A stretch of 64,000 nt of DNA from an uncultured Clostridia bacterium (GTDB lineage: Bacteria > Bacillota > Clostridia > Christensenellales > Aristaeellaceae), in contig CAMKEI010000004.1 in assembly GCA_946411525.1 (NCBI GenBank), forward strand, positions 1 to 64,000. The letters run 5' to 3'. The notes beneath the pieces are model-generated. The model was given only the letters and a program-made list of their open reading frames with translations, was not told the DNA's origin and searched no databases. Below are positions 41,774 through 51,133 of the stretch, one piece after another. Both the position numbers and the translations under genes were made by a program. Each line of letters begins with the position of its first letter. Position 1 is the stretch's first letter.

Positions 41774-42931
41774 ATGGACATTACGAAAGATATCCGCTAT
41801 ATCGGCGTGGATGATCATGATATCGACCTGTTTGAGGGCATGTATATCGTGCCGGAGGGCATGGCTTATAATTCCTATGTGATCCTGGACGACAGGATTG
41901 CGGTCATGGACACCACGGACCGGCATTTTACCGATACCTGGCTGGCGAACCTGGAAGCGGCACTGGCCGGACGGAAACCGGACTACCTGATTGTGCATCA
42001 TATGGAACCGGATCACTCCTCCGGCATTGAAGCGTTCGCTGAAAAATATCCAGACGCGAAGATCGTGGCGACAGCGAAGGCCTTCACGATGATGAAAAAC
42101 TTCACCGGCAGGGACTATGCCGCACGCGGAACTGTCGTGAAGGAAGGGGACAAGCTTGAACTGGGCAGTCATACGCTGAAGTTTATCACCGCGCCTATGG
42201 TTCACTGGCCGGAGGTCATGATGAGCTACGACGAACAGGACAAAGTCCTGTTCAGCGCGGACGCCTTCGGAAAGTTCGGCGCGCTGGATGCGGTGGACGA
42301 GGAAGGCTGGGCCTGCGAGGCACGGCGGTACTATTTCGGGATTGTCGGCAAATACGGCGCGCAGGTGCAGACGGTGCTGAAGAAGGCCGCGGCGCTGGAT
42401 ATACAGATCATCTGCCCGCTGCACGGGCCGGTGCTGCAGGAGGATCTGGGATACTACCTGGACCTGTACAACACCTGGTCTTCCTATGGCACAGAGACAG
42501 AAGGCGTCGCCGTTTTCTATACGTCTGTCTACGGCCATACAAAGGCTGCCGCGGAACTGCTGGCTGAAAAGCTGAAAGAGATGGGCTGCCCGAAGGTCGC
42601 GGTCAGCGACCTGGCCAGGGACGACATGGCGGAGGCTGTGGAGGACGCCTTCCGCTACGGGAAGATTGTGCTGGCCACTACCACCTACAACGCTGATATA
42701 TTCCCGTTCATGCGTGAGTTTATCGAGCATCTGACGGAGCGCGGATACCAGAACCGGCTGATCGGCCTGATTGAGAACGGCAGTTGGGCACCGACCGCAG
42801 CAAAAGTCATGAAAGGCATGCTGGAAGGCTGCAAAAACACCGCTTTCGCAGGAACGGAAGTCAGGATCCTGTCCGCTATGACGGAAGAAAACAAAGCGCA
42901 GATCGAACAGCTGGCAAAAGAGATGCTGTAA
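41774..42931 (+). CDS. fprA: Flavodiiron protein (FprA-type)
   Basis: A 385-residue A-type flavoprotein that reduces O2 to water or NO to N2O, protecting anaerobic enzymes such as the hydrogenase. The N-terminal beta-lactamase-like diiron domain has ligands in HHMEPDHSSG (H-x-E-x-D-H), with later His ligands in MVHWPEVMM and CPLHGP. The C-terminal flavodoxin domain begins near residue 250 with FYTSVYGHTKAAAE as FMN phosphate loop. No rubredoxin extension is fused. The ribosome site is GGAAGGGG. Confidence 0.93.
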   Translation: MDITKDIRYIGVDDHDIDLFEGMYIVPEGMAYNSYVILDDRIAVMDTTDRHFTDTWLANLEAALAGRKPDYLIVHHMEPDHSSGIEAFAEKYPDAKIVATAKAFTMMKNFTGRDYAARGTVVKEGDKLELGSHTLKFITAPMVHWPEVMMSYDEQDKVLFSADAFGKFGALDAVDEEGWACEARRYYFGIVGKYGAQVQTVLKKAAALDIQIICPLHGPVLQEDLGYYLDLYNTWSSYGTETEGVAVFYTSVYGHTKAAAELLAEKLKEMGCPKVAVSDLARDDMAEAVEDAFRYGKIVLATTTYNADIFPFMREFIEHLTERGYQNRLIGLIENGSWAPTAAKVMKGMLEGCKNTAFAGTEVRILSAMTEENKAQIEQLAKEML

Positions 42932-42943
42932 GCAACAGACTAT

Positions 42944-42976
42944 AAAAACGGGACTGCAGCCGCAGCCCCGTTTTTT
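42944..42976. terminator. Bidirectional terminator between fprA and carB
   Basis: CGGG/CCCG and CTGC/GCAG stems, flanked by AAAAA upstream and TTTTTT downstream, serve both convergent genes. Confidence 0.88.
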
Positions 42977-42988
42977 CTTTTTCTTTTC

Positions 42989-45900
42989 TTATTTTCTCAT
43001 GTGATTGATATCCACCAGCTCCGTGTTCTGCAGGGAGAAGCGGGAACCGAGGATGTCCATGAGGGCGTTGGCGGTGTCCAGGGAGGTCATGCAGGGGATG
43101 CCGAGCACCATCGCCCTGCGGTGGAGCAGGGTGTAGTCGCCCACGGTGTCGTCCTTTACAGCTCCCGTATAAATGATATAGTTGACGGATCCGTCTTCCA
43201 TGAGTCCGAATATTTCATCACTGATCTTGGGATCCTTCACCGGGGTTACACGGATGCCGACGGCGGATATCGCCCGGGCGGTATCCTTGGTGGCATAGAC
43301 GCTTATTCCCAGATCATAGCAGCGCTTCGCTACGGCAATGGCATCCGGGAAATCTTCATCCTCAACGGACAGCAGGACGCCGTTATGACCTTTCTCACGC
43401 GCGGTCGGCAGATGGAAACCGGCGGCGGAAAGCCCTTTGAAGAGCGCTTCCGCTTTGGTGATGCCGATGCCAAGCACCTCGCCGGTGGATTTCATTTCCG
43501 GCCCGAGAATGGAGTCGGCGTCGTTCAGCTTCTCAAATGAGAAGACCGGCACCTTGATCGCGCAGTACGGAGGAGCCGGATACAGCCCGGTACCGAAACC
43601 GAGATCCGCCAGCGACTCGCCGAGCATCACGCGGGAGGCCAGATCCACCATGGGAACGCCTGTGACCTTCGAAATATAAGGTACGGTGCGTGACGCCCGC
43701 GGATTCACCTCAATGACATACAGTTCATTGTCATAGATCAGGTACTGGATATTCACCAGGCCTTTCGTGCCCAGGGCCAGAGCCAGTTTGGTGGAGATGT
43801 CGCAGATTTTCTCCTGGAACTTTTCCGTGAGGTTGAAGGGCGGATAAACAGCGATGGAGTCGCCGCTGTGGACGCCCGCGCGCTCAATGTGCTCCATGAT
43901 ACCGGGAATCAGCACATCCTTCCCGTCAGAGATGACATCCACTTCCAGCTCGATCCCGGGAAGATACTGATCCACAAGCACGGGGTTCTCAATGCCTCCG
44001 GAAAGAATCCGGGTCATATAATCCACGGTCTGCGCTTTACTGCGGGAGATGGTCATGTTCTGGCCGCCGATGACGTAAGAAGGGCGCAGCAGCACCGGAT
44101 AACCGAGTCTTTCCGCCGCGGCAACTGCTTCCTCCATCGTACGGACGCCCATGCCGCGGGGACGGCGAATGCCAAACTGCTCCAGGAGCTTATCAAAGCG
44201 TTCCCGATCCTCAGCGATATCGATGGATTCGGCGCTGGTTCCCAGGATGTGTATGCCCCGGGAATCCAGGAACTTGGTCAGCTTGATGGCGGTCTGTCCA
44301 CCGAAGGCGACAACCACCCCCACGGGTTTTTCCACAGCGATGACGTTCATGACGTCTTCCGGGGTCAGCGGCTCGAAATACAGCCTGTCCGCAGTGTCAT
44401 AGTCGGTGGAAACGGTCTCCGGGTTGTTGTTGATGATAACCACATCATAACCGATGCGCCGAAGCGTCCATACACAGTGGACGGAGGAATAGTCGAACTC
44501 GATCCCCTGACCGATGCGGATCGGACCGGAACCCAGAACGATGACCACAGGCCGTCCGGAACGCTTCAGGCTCCGTGATTCACAGGCTTTATCCGTGCAG
44601 GAATAGAAATACGGCGTTTCCGCGGCGAATTCCGCACCGCAGGTATCCACCATCTTATAGCTCATGGTCCAGCCGGGAACTTCCTTCGCGCCGGTTATTC
44701 GCCTGACGGCAGCGTCCGGATAACCCATGCGCTTGAAAATCTCATAGTCGCCGGGCTGCAAGCCTTTGCCCTCAGTGCGCATTTCCAGTTCCGCCATAGC
44801 GCGGAGGCGACAGAGGAAGAACCGATCGATTTTGGTGATGTCAAAAATCTCATCCACGGTCAGGCCTTGTTTGAGCGCTTCAAAGACAGTAAACAGTCTG
44901 CGATCGTCCTGCCTGGCGAGCCGCTCGCGGATCGGCTCATCCGTCAGCGGCGGGGCGTTCAGCGTATCCAGGGATATTTCTGCGCCACGGACAGCTTTCA
45001 TCAGGGCTTCCTCAAAGCGCTGGCCGATGGACATCACTTCGCCGGTGGCTTTCATCTGGGTGCCGAGACGGCGGGAGGAACCGTAGAACTTGTCAAAGGG
45101 CCACTTCGGGAACTTGACGACAACATAGTCGACGGTAGGCTCAAAGCAGGCGCAGGTTTTACCGGTGATATCGTTGGCTATTTCATCCAGGGCATAGCCC
45201 AGGGCGAGACGGGTTGTGATCTTGGCGATCGGATAGCCGGTGGCCTTGCTGGCCAGGGCAGAGGAACGACTGACACGTGGATTGACCTCAATGACCGCGT
45301 ATTCAAAGGAATCGGGATTCAGGGCAAACTGACAGTTGCAGCCGCCGACAATGCCGATCGCGCTGACGATGTCCAGCGAGGCACTGCGGAGCATCTGGTA
45401 TTCCTTATCCGACAGAGTCAGGGCAGGGGCAACGACCACGCTGTCGCCGGTATGAATTCCTACGGGATCCACATTTTCCATGGAGCAGACGGCAATGACG
45501 TTGCCCTGCGCATCCCGCATGGTTTCAAACTCAATCTCTTTCCAGCCGGATATACATCTTTCCACAAGGATCTGGGTAATGGGGGAGGCGTCCAGTCCGG
45601 CCCGCGCGATCTGGCGCATTTCCGCTTCGTCCGAAGCGATACCGCCGCCGCTGCCGCCCAGGGTATAGGCGGGACGTACGATGACAGGGTAGCCGATATC
45701 ATCGGCGGCCTTCAAAGCGTCCTCCAGGGTTTCCGCGATCTCGGAAGGAACGCAGGGCTGGCTGATGGACAGCATGGTGTTCCGGAACTTTTCCCGGTCT
45801 TCCGCCTTCTCAATGGCTTCGATGGGCGTGCCAAGCAGACGGACGCCGAACTCCTCCAACGTACCGTCGCGACTCAGCTGCATGGCCAGGGTCAGGCCTG

Positions 45901-46180
45901 TCTGGCCACCGAGACCGGCGATCATGCCGTCGGGCCTTTCCTTTTCGATAATGCGGCGGACAGTGGCCGCGTTCAGCGGCTCCAGATAGATTTCGTCCGC
46001 CAGATGCTGGTCCGTCATGATCGTCGCGGGATTGGAGTTGACCAGTACTACGTTGATTCCTTCCGCCTTCAGCACGCGGCAGGCCTGAGCACCGGCATAG
46101 TCGAATTCCGCTGCCTGACCGATGACGATCGGACCGGAACCGATGACGAGGACTTTGCGGATGGAGGGATCCTTAGGCAT
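42989..46180 (-). CDS. carB: Carbamoyl-phosphate synthase large subunit
   Basis: A 1063-residue enzyme making carbamoyl phosphate from bicarbonate, ATP and ammonia channelled from CarA, for arginine and pyrimidine synthesis. Two homologous ATP-grasp halves are visible, each with a pre-ATP-grasp motif (VLVIGSGPIVIGQAAEFDY and VIVLGSGPIRIGQGIEFDY) and LRPSYV/VRPAYT strands; the C-terminal 140 residues form the MGS-like allosteric domain. Its start overlaps the carA stop by eight bases. Last gene of the seven-gene arginine operon. Confidence 0.98.
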   Translation of the reverse strand: MPKDPSIRKVLVIGSGPIVIGQAAEFDYAGAQACRVLKAEGINVVLVNSNPATIMTDQHLADEIYLEPLNAATVRRIIEKERPDGMIAGLGGQTGLTLAMQLSRDGTLEEFGVRLLGTPIEAIEKAEDREKFRNTMLSISQPCVPSEIAETLEDALKAADDIGYPVIVRPAYTLGGSGGGIASDEAEMRQIARAGLDASPITQILVERCISGWKEIEFETMRDAQGNVIAVCSMENVDPVGIHTGDSVVVAPALTLSDKEYQMLRSASLDIVSAIGIVGGCNCQFALNPDSFEYAVIEVNPRVSRSSALASKATGYPIAKITTRLALGYALDEIANDITGKTCACFEPTVDYVVVKFPKWPFDKFYGSSRRLGTQMKATGEVMSIGQRFEEALMKAVRGAEISLDTLNAPPLTDEPIRERLARQDDRRLFTVFEALKQGLTVDEIFDITKIDRFFLCRLRAMAELEMRTEGKGLQPGDYEIFKRMGYPDAAVRRITGAKEVPGWTMSYKMVDTCGAEFAAETPYFYSCTDKACESRSLKRSGRPVVIVLGSGPIRIGQGIEFDYSSVHCVWTLRRIGYDVVIINNNPETVSTDYDTADRLYFEPLTPEDVMNVIAVEKPVGVVVAFGGQTAIKLTKFLDSRGIHILGTSAESIDIAEDRERFDKLLEQFGIRRPRGMGVRTMEEAVAAAERLGYPVLLRPSYVIGGQNMTISRSKAQTVDYMTRILSGGIENPVLVDQYLPGIELEVDVISDGKDVLIPGIMEHIERAGVHSGDSIAVYPPFNLTEKFQEKICDISTKLALALGTKGLVNIQYLIYDNELYVIEVNPRASRTVPYISKVTGVPMVDLASRVMLGESLADLGFGTGLYPAPPYCAIKVPVFSFEKLNDADSILGPEMKSTGEVLGIGITKAEALFKGLSAAGFHLPTAREKGHNGVLLSVEDEDFPDAIAVAKRCYDLGISVYATKDTARAISAVGIRVTPVKDPKISDEIFGLMEDGSVNYIIYTGAVKDDTVGDYTLLHRRAMVLGIPCMTSLDTANALMDILGSRFSLQNTELVDINHMRK

Positions 46181-47243
46181 TCTGAATTCCCCCCTTTACC
46201 ATGTTTTCAACAAAGCGATCGAACAGGATTGCTGTATCCCGGGGGCCGGAAGCGGCTTCAGGATGGAACTGAACGGTAAAACACTTCAGATCCGGATAAT
46301 CCATTCCTTCGCAGCTGCCGTCGTTGGCGTTCCGAAAAGATTCTTTACCGATTCCTTTCAGGGAATCCGTGACGACCGCATAACCGTGGTTCTGGGAAGT
46401 GATATAAGTCCGGCCGGCGTTCAGGTCCCGCACCGGCTGGTTGCCGCCGCGATGACCGTATTTCAGCTTGATCGTATCTCCGCCGAGGGCGAGAGCCGTC
46501 AGCTGATGTCCCAGGCAGATACCGAAGACCGGTTTTTTGCCGATCAGCTTCTTCAGCTCCGCGATACAGAAGTCATTCTCCTTCGGATCTCCGGGACCGT
46601 TGGACAGCATGATGCCGTCCGCGCCGGAAGCAAGGATGGTCTCCGCGGCGGTCCGGGCAGGCCAGACCGTAACGGAACAGCCCCGTTTCTGTAGACTGCG
46701 GATGATATTGTGCTTCGCACCGTAGTCAATCAGGGCTACGCGGCATATTTCCTCTCCGTCAGCCGGGCAGGTATAGTTTTCATTGCTTGATACGGAATCC
46801 ACGGCGTCCTTTACGGTAAAGGCACGGATTTCGCTCAGATCTGACGGCACTTCATCGCAGATCATGGCGTTCATGACGCCTTCCTCCCGGGTGATACGGA
46901 CGATCTCCCGTGTATCCACGCCGCACAGGCCGGGGATGCACCGGGCTACCAGATAATCGTTGAGCGGATAGGCGGAGCGGAAGTTGGAAGGTGTATCACA
47001 CAGCTCCCGGACGATATAGCCGAAAAGCGTGCTGCTTCCCTCAAAATCCTCTTCGATAACGCCGTAGTTACCGATCAGCGGGAAGGTCTGGGTGACGATC
47101 TGGCCGAAATAGCTGGGATCGGTCAGGGTCTCCAGATAGCCCTCCATGCCGGTGGTGAAGACCAGTTCACCGATCCGGTCAATATGGGCACCGATGCGTT
47201 TACCCTCAAAGACAGTTCCGTTGGACAGTACCAAATATGCCAT
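46173..47243 (-). CDS. carA: Carbamoyl-phosphate synthase small subunit (glutaminase)
   Basis: A 356-residue class I amidotransferase that hydrolyses glutamine to feed ammonia to CarB. The N-terminal domain (LVLSNGTVFEGKRIG, FTTGMEGYLETLTDPSY) is followed by the glutaminase domain with nucleophile Cys in FGICLGHQLTAL and the His-Glu pair in VQFHPEAASG. The ribosome site is GGAGG. A copy of the dispersed intergenic repeat lies 10 nt upstream of the start. Confidence 0.97.
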   Translation of the reverse strand: MAYLVLSNGTVFEGKRIGAHIDRIGELVFTTGMEGYLETLTDPSYFGQIVTQTFPLIGNYGVIEEDFEGSSTLFGYIVRELCDTPSNFRSAYPLNDYLVARCIPGLCGVDTREIVRITREEGVMNAMICDEVPSDLSEIRAFTVKDAVDSVSSNENYTCPADGEEICRVALIDYGAKHNIIRSLQKRGCSVTVWPARTAAETILASGADGIMLSNGPGDPKENDFCIAELKKLIGKKPVFGICLGHQLTALALGGDTIKLKYGHRGGNQPVRDLNAGRTYITSQNHGYAVVTDSLKGIGKESFRNANDGSCEGMDYPDLKCFTVQFHPEAASGPRDTAILFDRFVENMVKGGIQNA

Positions 47244-47253
47244 AGGGACCTCC

Positions 47254-47279
47254 GAATTCAGAATTCATAATGATCATGG
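47254..47279. repeat. Dispersed intergenic repeat, copy c
   Basis: GAATTCAGAATTCATAATGA lies between argD and carA. Read on the minus strand it contains two TGAAT half-sites, so it could also be part of an ArgR site. Confidence 0.5.
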
Positions 47280-48437
47280 CCTGCATGCTTCTCTGATGAT
47301 CTCCGCCGCTTTCCGGAGGAGTTCGTCCGGGATGTTCAGGGCGGGAAGGAGACGGACTTTGTCCTTCGCGGTGAGACAGAGGACGCCGTTTGCCATGCAG
47401 GCAGCGACGACTTCCCCGGCGGGTTTTTCCGTCTTCAGACCCAGCATCAGGCCAAGACCCGAAACGCTCTCAATGCCGGGAGCGCCTTCAAGCAGGCTCC
47501 GGATCAGTTCGCTCTTGCGGGTGACATCCGAAAGGAAGCCGTCCGTCAGACGTTCCACGACAGAGAGCGCGGCGGACGCGGCGACGGGATTTCCGCCAAA
47601 GGTGGAGCCGTGATCCCCGAAGGAGAACACGTCCTTCACTTTTTCGCCCAGCAGGGTAGCGCCCATGGGCAGGCCGCCGGCGAGTCCTTTCGCGGTGGAG
47701 ACCACGTCCGGCTGCAGTCCATAGTTCATATAGGCATACATTTTACCGCTGCGGCCGTTACCCGTCTGAACCTCATCGACCATCAGCAGGATATCCTGTT
47801 CCTTCAGGAAGGCAGAAAGCGCCTTAACGAATGCCGGATCAAGCGGAACCACGCCGCCCTCGCCCTGCACGCACTCGATGAGCACCGCAGCAACGGTTCC
47901 GTCCGCGCAGAGCCTTTTCAGCGCTTCCATATCCCCGGCGGGGAAGGATGCAAACCCAGGTGTAAGCGGCTGATACAGTTCATGATAGTGCTCCTGACCG
48001 GTGGCTGACAGGGTCGTCAGCGTCCTGCCGTGGAAGCTGTTCTCCAGGGTAACGATGGTGGAACAGCCGGGGCCTTTGTGTTCCGAAGCCCATTTCCGGG
48101 CTGCTTTGATGGCGCATTCATTGGCTTCGGCACCGGAGTTTGAGAAGAACACTTTTGCCATTCCCGTCTTTTTGCACAGCGCCTGCGCCAATCTGGCACA
48201 CGGTGCGGTATAATACAGGTTCGACATGTGCTGAACGCTGCGGATCTGCTTTTCCACGGCAGCGACCCAGATGTCGTCGGCAATCCCGAACGAAGTCACG
48301 GCAATACCGGAACCCATATCGATATACTCTTTTCCGTCCACGTCCGTAACAAGAGAACCTTTCCCGCTGACAATTTCCACCGGGAACCGCTTGTAGGTGC
48401 CCGCAATGTAGGTTTGATCCAGTTCGAAGGTATTCAT
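47274..48437 (-). CDS. argD: Acetylornithine aminotransferase
   Basis: A 387-residue PLP enzyme converting N-acetylglutamate semialdehyde to N-acetylornithine. The start is the ATG at 48437 (MNTFELDQTYI) with AAAGGTGG upstream; eight further codons are open but lack a ribosome site. The PLP Lys lies in STAKGLAGGLPMGA, with DEVQTGNGRSG as the cofactor Asp region and NSGAEANECAIK as the phosphate-binding loop. It lies between argB and carA. Confidence 0.96.
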   Translation of the reverse strand: MNTFELDQTYIAGTYKRFPVEIVSGKGSLVTDVDGKEYIDMGSGIAVTSFGIADDIWVAAVEKQIRSVQHMSNLYYTAPCARLAQALCKKTGMAKVFFSNSGAEANECAIKAARKWASEHKGPGCSTIVTLENSFHGRTLTTLSATGQEHYHELYQPLTPGFASFPAGDMEALKRLCADGTVAAVLIECVQGEGGVVPLDPAFVKALSAFLKEQDILLMVDEVQTGNGRSGKMYAYMNYGLQPDVVSTAKGLAGGLPMGATLLGEKVKDVFSFGDHGSTFGGNPVAASAALSVVERLTDGFLSDVTRKSELIRSLLEGAPGIESVSGLGLMLGLKTEKPAGEVVAACMANGVLCLTAKDKVRLLPALNIPDELLRKAAEIIREACRP

Positions 48438-48480
48438 ACAGAAACCACCTTTTTCATTCATAATTGTTCATGAAGAGATC

Positions 48481-49377
48481 TTATTCCCAACCCTTTTGAC
48501 GGTCGTCCACGGCTTCGCCCCTGGAGACCATGGTGCCGGCGCCTTCGTCGGTCAGAAGCTCCATCAGGATGGAATGGGGAACGCGGCCGTCCATGATGAC
48601 CACGTTGCGGACGCCTCGGGAGAGCGCTTTTGCGCAGCATTCCACCTTCGGGATCATACCGCCTGAGATGATGCCGTTCTCATACAGGGAAGGAAGCTCC
48701 TGCAGGGTGATCTCCGGGATCAGGGTGGAAGGATCGTTTTTATCTCTCAGCACACCGGCGATATCCGTCATCATGATCAGCCTTTCGGCACCGAGCGCGC
48801 CCGCGATGTACGCGGCGGCTGTGTCGCCGTTGATATTGTAGGCGTTGCCGCTCTTGTCGCAGCCGACGGTTGAAACAACGGGAATATAGCCCCGGTCCAG
48901 CAAATCCGTGACAGGCTGAATGTGCACTTTCTGGATCTCACCGACATAGCCCAGACGTTCATCCTTGACGCTGCACTGGAGCAGCCGCCCGTCCATTCCG
49001 GAGAGACCGACGGCGCGGCCGCCTTTCATCTCCAGCAGGTTCACCAGCGTCTTGTTGATCTTGCCTGCCAGAACCATCTGTACGATGTCCATGGTCTCTT
49101 TGTCTGTCACCCGCAGACCGTCCACAAACTCCGGCTTTTTGCCGAGCCTGTCCATCAGATCGTTGATCTCCGGGCCGCCGCCGTGCACCAGCACGATACG
49201 GACGCCGATGAGCCATAAAAGGACGATGTCCTCCATGACCTGCTGCTTGAGCTGATCGTTGATCATGGCGTTGCCGCCGTATTTGACGACGACAACTTTG
49301 CCGTTGTAGCGGCGAATGTAGGGCAGGGCGGCAGTCAGGACCTCCGCTCTTTCCATATTGGTCAGATCACTGTGCAT
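48481..49377 (-). CDS. argB: Acetylglutamate kinase
   Basis: A 298-residue amino-acid kinase phosphorylating N-acetylglutamate. Signatures are VVVKYGGNAM, VLVHGGGPEIND, NINGDTAAAYIAGALGAE and GGMIPKVECC. An N-terminal extension of about 20 residues (TNMERAEVLTAALPYI) is the helix typical of arginine-feedback-inhibited hexameric enzymes, so feedback control by arginine is likely. The ribosome site is AAGGAG; argJ ends 17 nt upstream. Confidence 0.97.
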   Translation of the reverse strand: MHSDLTNMERAEVLTAALPYIRRYNGKVVVVKYGGNAMINDQLKQQVMEDIVLLWLIGVRIVLVHGGGPEINDLMDRLGKKPEFVDGLRVTDKETMDIVQMVLAGKINKTLVNLLEMKGGRAVGLSGMDGRLLQCSVKDERLGYVGEIQKVHIQPVTDLLDRGYIPVVSTVGCDKSGNAYNINGDTAAAYIAGALGAERLIMMTDIAGVLRDKNDPSTLIPEITLQELPSLYENGIISGGMIPKVECCAKALSRGVRNVVIMDGRVPHSILMELLTDEGAGTMVSRGEAVDDRQKGWE

Positions 49378-49394
49378 GGCGTTTCTCCTTCTTG

Positions 49395-50645
49395 TCAGGT
49401 CCGGTAATCCCCGTTGATTTTTACGTAATCATAGGTGAGGTCACAGCCCCAGGCTGTAGCTTCCTCCTGCCCCATGTTCATATCGCAGTCAAAGTGCACG
49501 TCGTGCTCCGAAAGAATCTCCAGCGCCTTGTCCTCATCAAAAGCCTGGACGCAGCCGTCCCTGTAGAAGCAGACGGATCCGGATTTGCCGGACATGGTGA
49601 TGACGATGCCGGCCGGATCAAAATCCACGCCGGCGTAGCCCAGCGCGCAGAGCACACGGCCGCAGTTGGCATCCTTTCCGTAGATCATGGCTTTGACCAG
49701 GCTGGAACCGGCGACGGAACGAGCGAGCGTGCGGGCATTCTCCCTGGTATCCGCGTTGACAACCCGGATTTCCAGCAGGTGAGTGGCGCCTTCGCCGTCG
49801 GAAGCCATGAGCACAGCCAGGTCGCGGCAGACGCTGAAGAGTGCGGCACAGAAGAGTTCGTATTTTTCGTCTTCCGCCGTAATCGGATCATTTCCAGCCA
49901 GACCGCTGGAGAAAAGGAGCAGCGTATCATTCGTGCTGGTATCGCCGTCCACTGTGATCATGTTAAAAGTGTCCTTAATCACGGCGCTCAGGGCTTTCTG
50001 CAGCAATTCCTGCGCAATGGCGCAGTCTGTAGCCAGATAACCGAGCATGGTGCACATGTTGGGATGAATCATACCGGAGCCTTTGCTCATTCCGCCGAGG
50101 CGGACAGTGACGGTTCCCTCGCCGGAAGCGGCGGGAAGATCGAAGGCCACCGCGAATTCCTTATTGACGGTATCGGTGGTCATAATCGCCTTGCTGGCCA
50201 GCGTCGAGGCTTCGGCGGAATCAGAGATCAAACCGGCCATGACGGTAACTCCGGCGGTAATCCGGTCGATCGGCACATTCGGACCGATGACGCCCGTTGA
50301 ACCAACCAGAACGGAATCAGCGGGAATACCAAGCACCTTCGCGGTATGCTCCGCCGTTTCGCGGCACAGACGCATCCCCTCACTGCCGGTACCGGCGTTA
50401 GCGATGCCGGTATTGACGACAACCGCCCGGGCTGGTTTACCGTTCTTAACAATTTCCATATCCCAAAGTACGGGAGCGGCTTTCACCCGGTTGGACGTAA
50501 AGGTGCCGGCGACCGCGCAGGGTACGTCCGTAAAGAGAAGCGCCATGTCCCTCCGGTTCTGATACTTGATACCCGCTTCACAGCTGGCAGTCTTAAAACC
50601 TTTTGCCGCGGTGAACCCGCCGGTGATTTTCTGAATCTTCATCAT
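49395..50645 (-). CDS. argJ: Glutamate N-acetyltransferase/ornithine acetyltransferase
   Basis: A 416-residue precursor that self-cleaves into two chains and recycles the acetyl group from acetylornithine to glutamate. The cleavage region reads [16 protein letters not shown]; the nucleophile is the Thr of CTML. Most family members have Ala before this Thr, here Cys. Other signatures are [14 protein letters not shown] and [13 protein letters not shown]. Whether it also accepts acetyl-CoA (bifunctional) cannot be decided from sequence. Start ATG overlaps the end of the GNAT gene (ATG 50645 or 50642). Confidence 0.95.
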   Translation of the reverse strand: MMKIQKITGGFTAAKGFKTASCEAGIKYQNRRDMALLFTDVPCAVAGTFTSNRVKAAPVLWDMEIVKNGKPARAVVVNTGIANAGTGSEGMRLCRETAEHTAKVLGIPADSVLVGSTGVIGPNVPIDRITAGVTVMAGLISDSAEASTLASKAIMTTDTVNKEFAVAFDLPAASGEGTVTVRLGGMSKGSGMIHPNMCTMLGYLATDCAIAQELLQKALSAVIKDTFNMITVDGDTSTNDTLLLFSSGLAGNDPITAEDEKYELFCAALFSVCRDLAVLMASDGEGATHLLEIRVVNADTRENARTLARSVAGSSLVKAMIYGKDANCGRVLCALGYAGVDFDPAGIVITMSGKSGSVCFYRDGCVQAFDEDKALEILSEHDVHFDCDMNMGQEEATAWGCDLTYDYVKINGDYRT

Positions 50646-51133
50646 TCTTCTCCTGTGATAAACTGTGTGATATTTTCTTCGTTCAGGACGAACTCATAAT
50701 AGTTGACGTTGGTTTTCCTCGTCCAGCCGATCTTGTTCCAGAAAGCGTTGCCGGCCTCATTGGTGGTAAAGGCGATGAGGGCGACCTTGTTGATGCCCAT
50801 ATACCGCAGCTGATGCATGCAGAATGCGACCATCTGGGTGCCGATGCCGCGGCGGCGGTATTCCTTCGCGACGCATACATGATACAGAGCTCCCTGGCGC
50901 CCATCCGATCCGCAGAGGATGGACCCGACGATCCGGCTGCTGTCCCGGGCGACCACGCTGGTGGTGGGGTTGCGGGCGATAAACCGTTCTATATCCTCCC
51001 GGGAGTCGTCCAGTGCCCTGATACCGAACCCTCGGATGGTCATCCACAGCGCGCGTACGTCATCGTAATCCGCCGGCGTCATCGGGACAATGTGTATCTC
51101 CGATAATTGCTGATTATCATTCATAAAACTCAT
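50642..51133 (-). CDS. GNAT-family N-acetyltransferase within the arg operon
   Basis: A 163-residue acetyl-CoA-dependent acyltransferase. The acetyl-CoA pyrophosphate loop is EYRRRGIGTQMVAF (R-x-x-G-x-G/A), with VALIAFTTNEAGNAFWNKIGW as the C-terminal strand and helix. It overlaps argC upstream and argJ downstream by 4 nt each (ATGA type), so it is firmly embedded in the operon. A role as the N-acetylglutamate-forming priming enzyme is attractive, but the sequence resembles general GNATs and not classical ArgA. An alternative ATG lies at 51124. Confidence 0.85.
   Translation of the reverse strand: MSFMNDNQQLSEIHIVPMTPADYDDVRALWMTIRGFGIRALDDSREDIERFIARNPTTSVVARDSSRIVGSILCGSDGRQGALYHVCVAKEYRRRGIGTQMVAFCMHQLRYMGINKVALIAFTTNEAGNAFWNKIGWTRKTNVNYYEFVLNEENITQFITGEE

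Noticed and set aside
41624..42730. Long upstream extension of the antiporter reading frame on the minus strand
   Set aside because: It is the antisense of fprA, contains no antiporter features, and the antiporter has its own start, leader and promoter at 41623-41697.
44867..46279. 470-codon open frame on the plus strand
   Set aside because: Antisense to carB; the composition reflects GC-rich third positions of carB.
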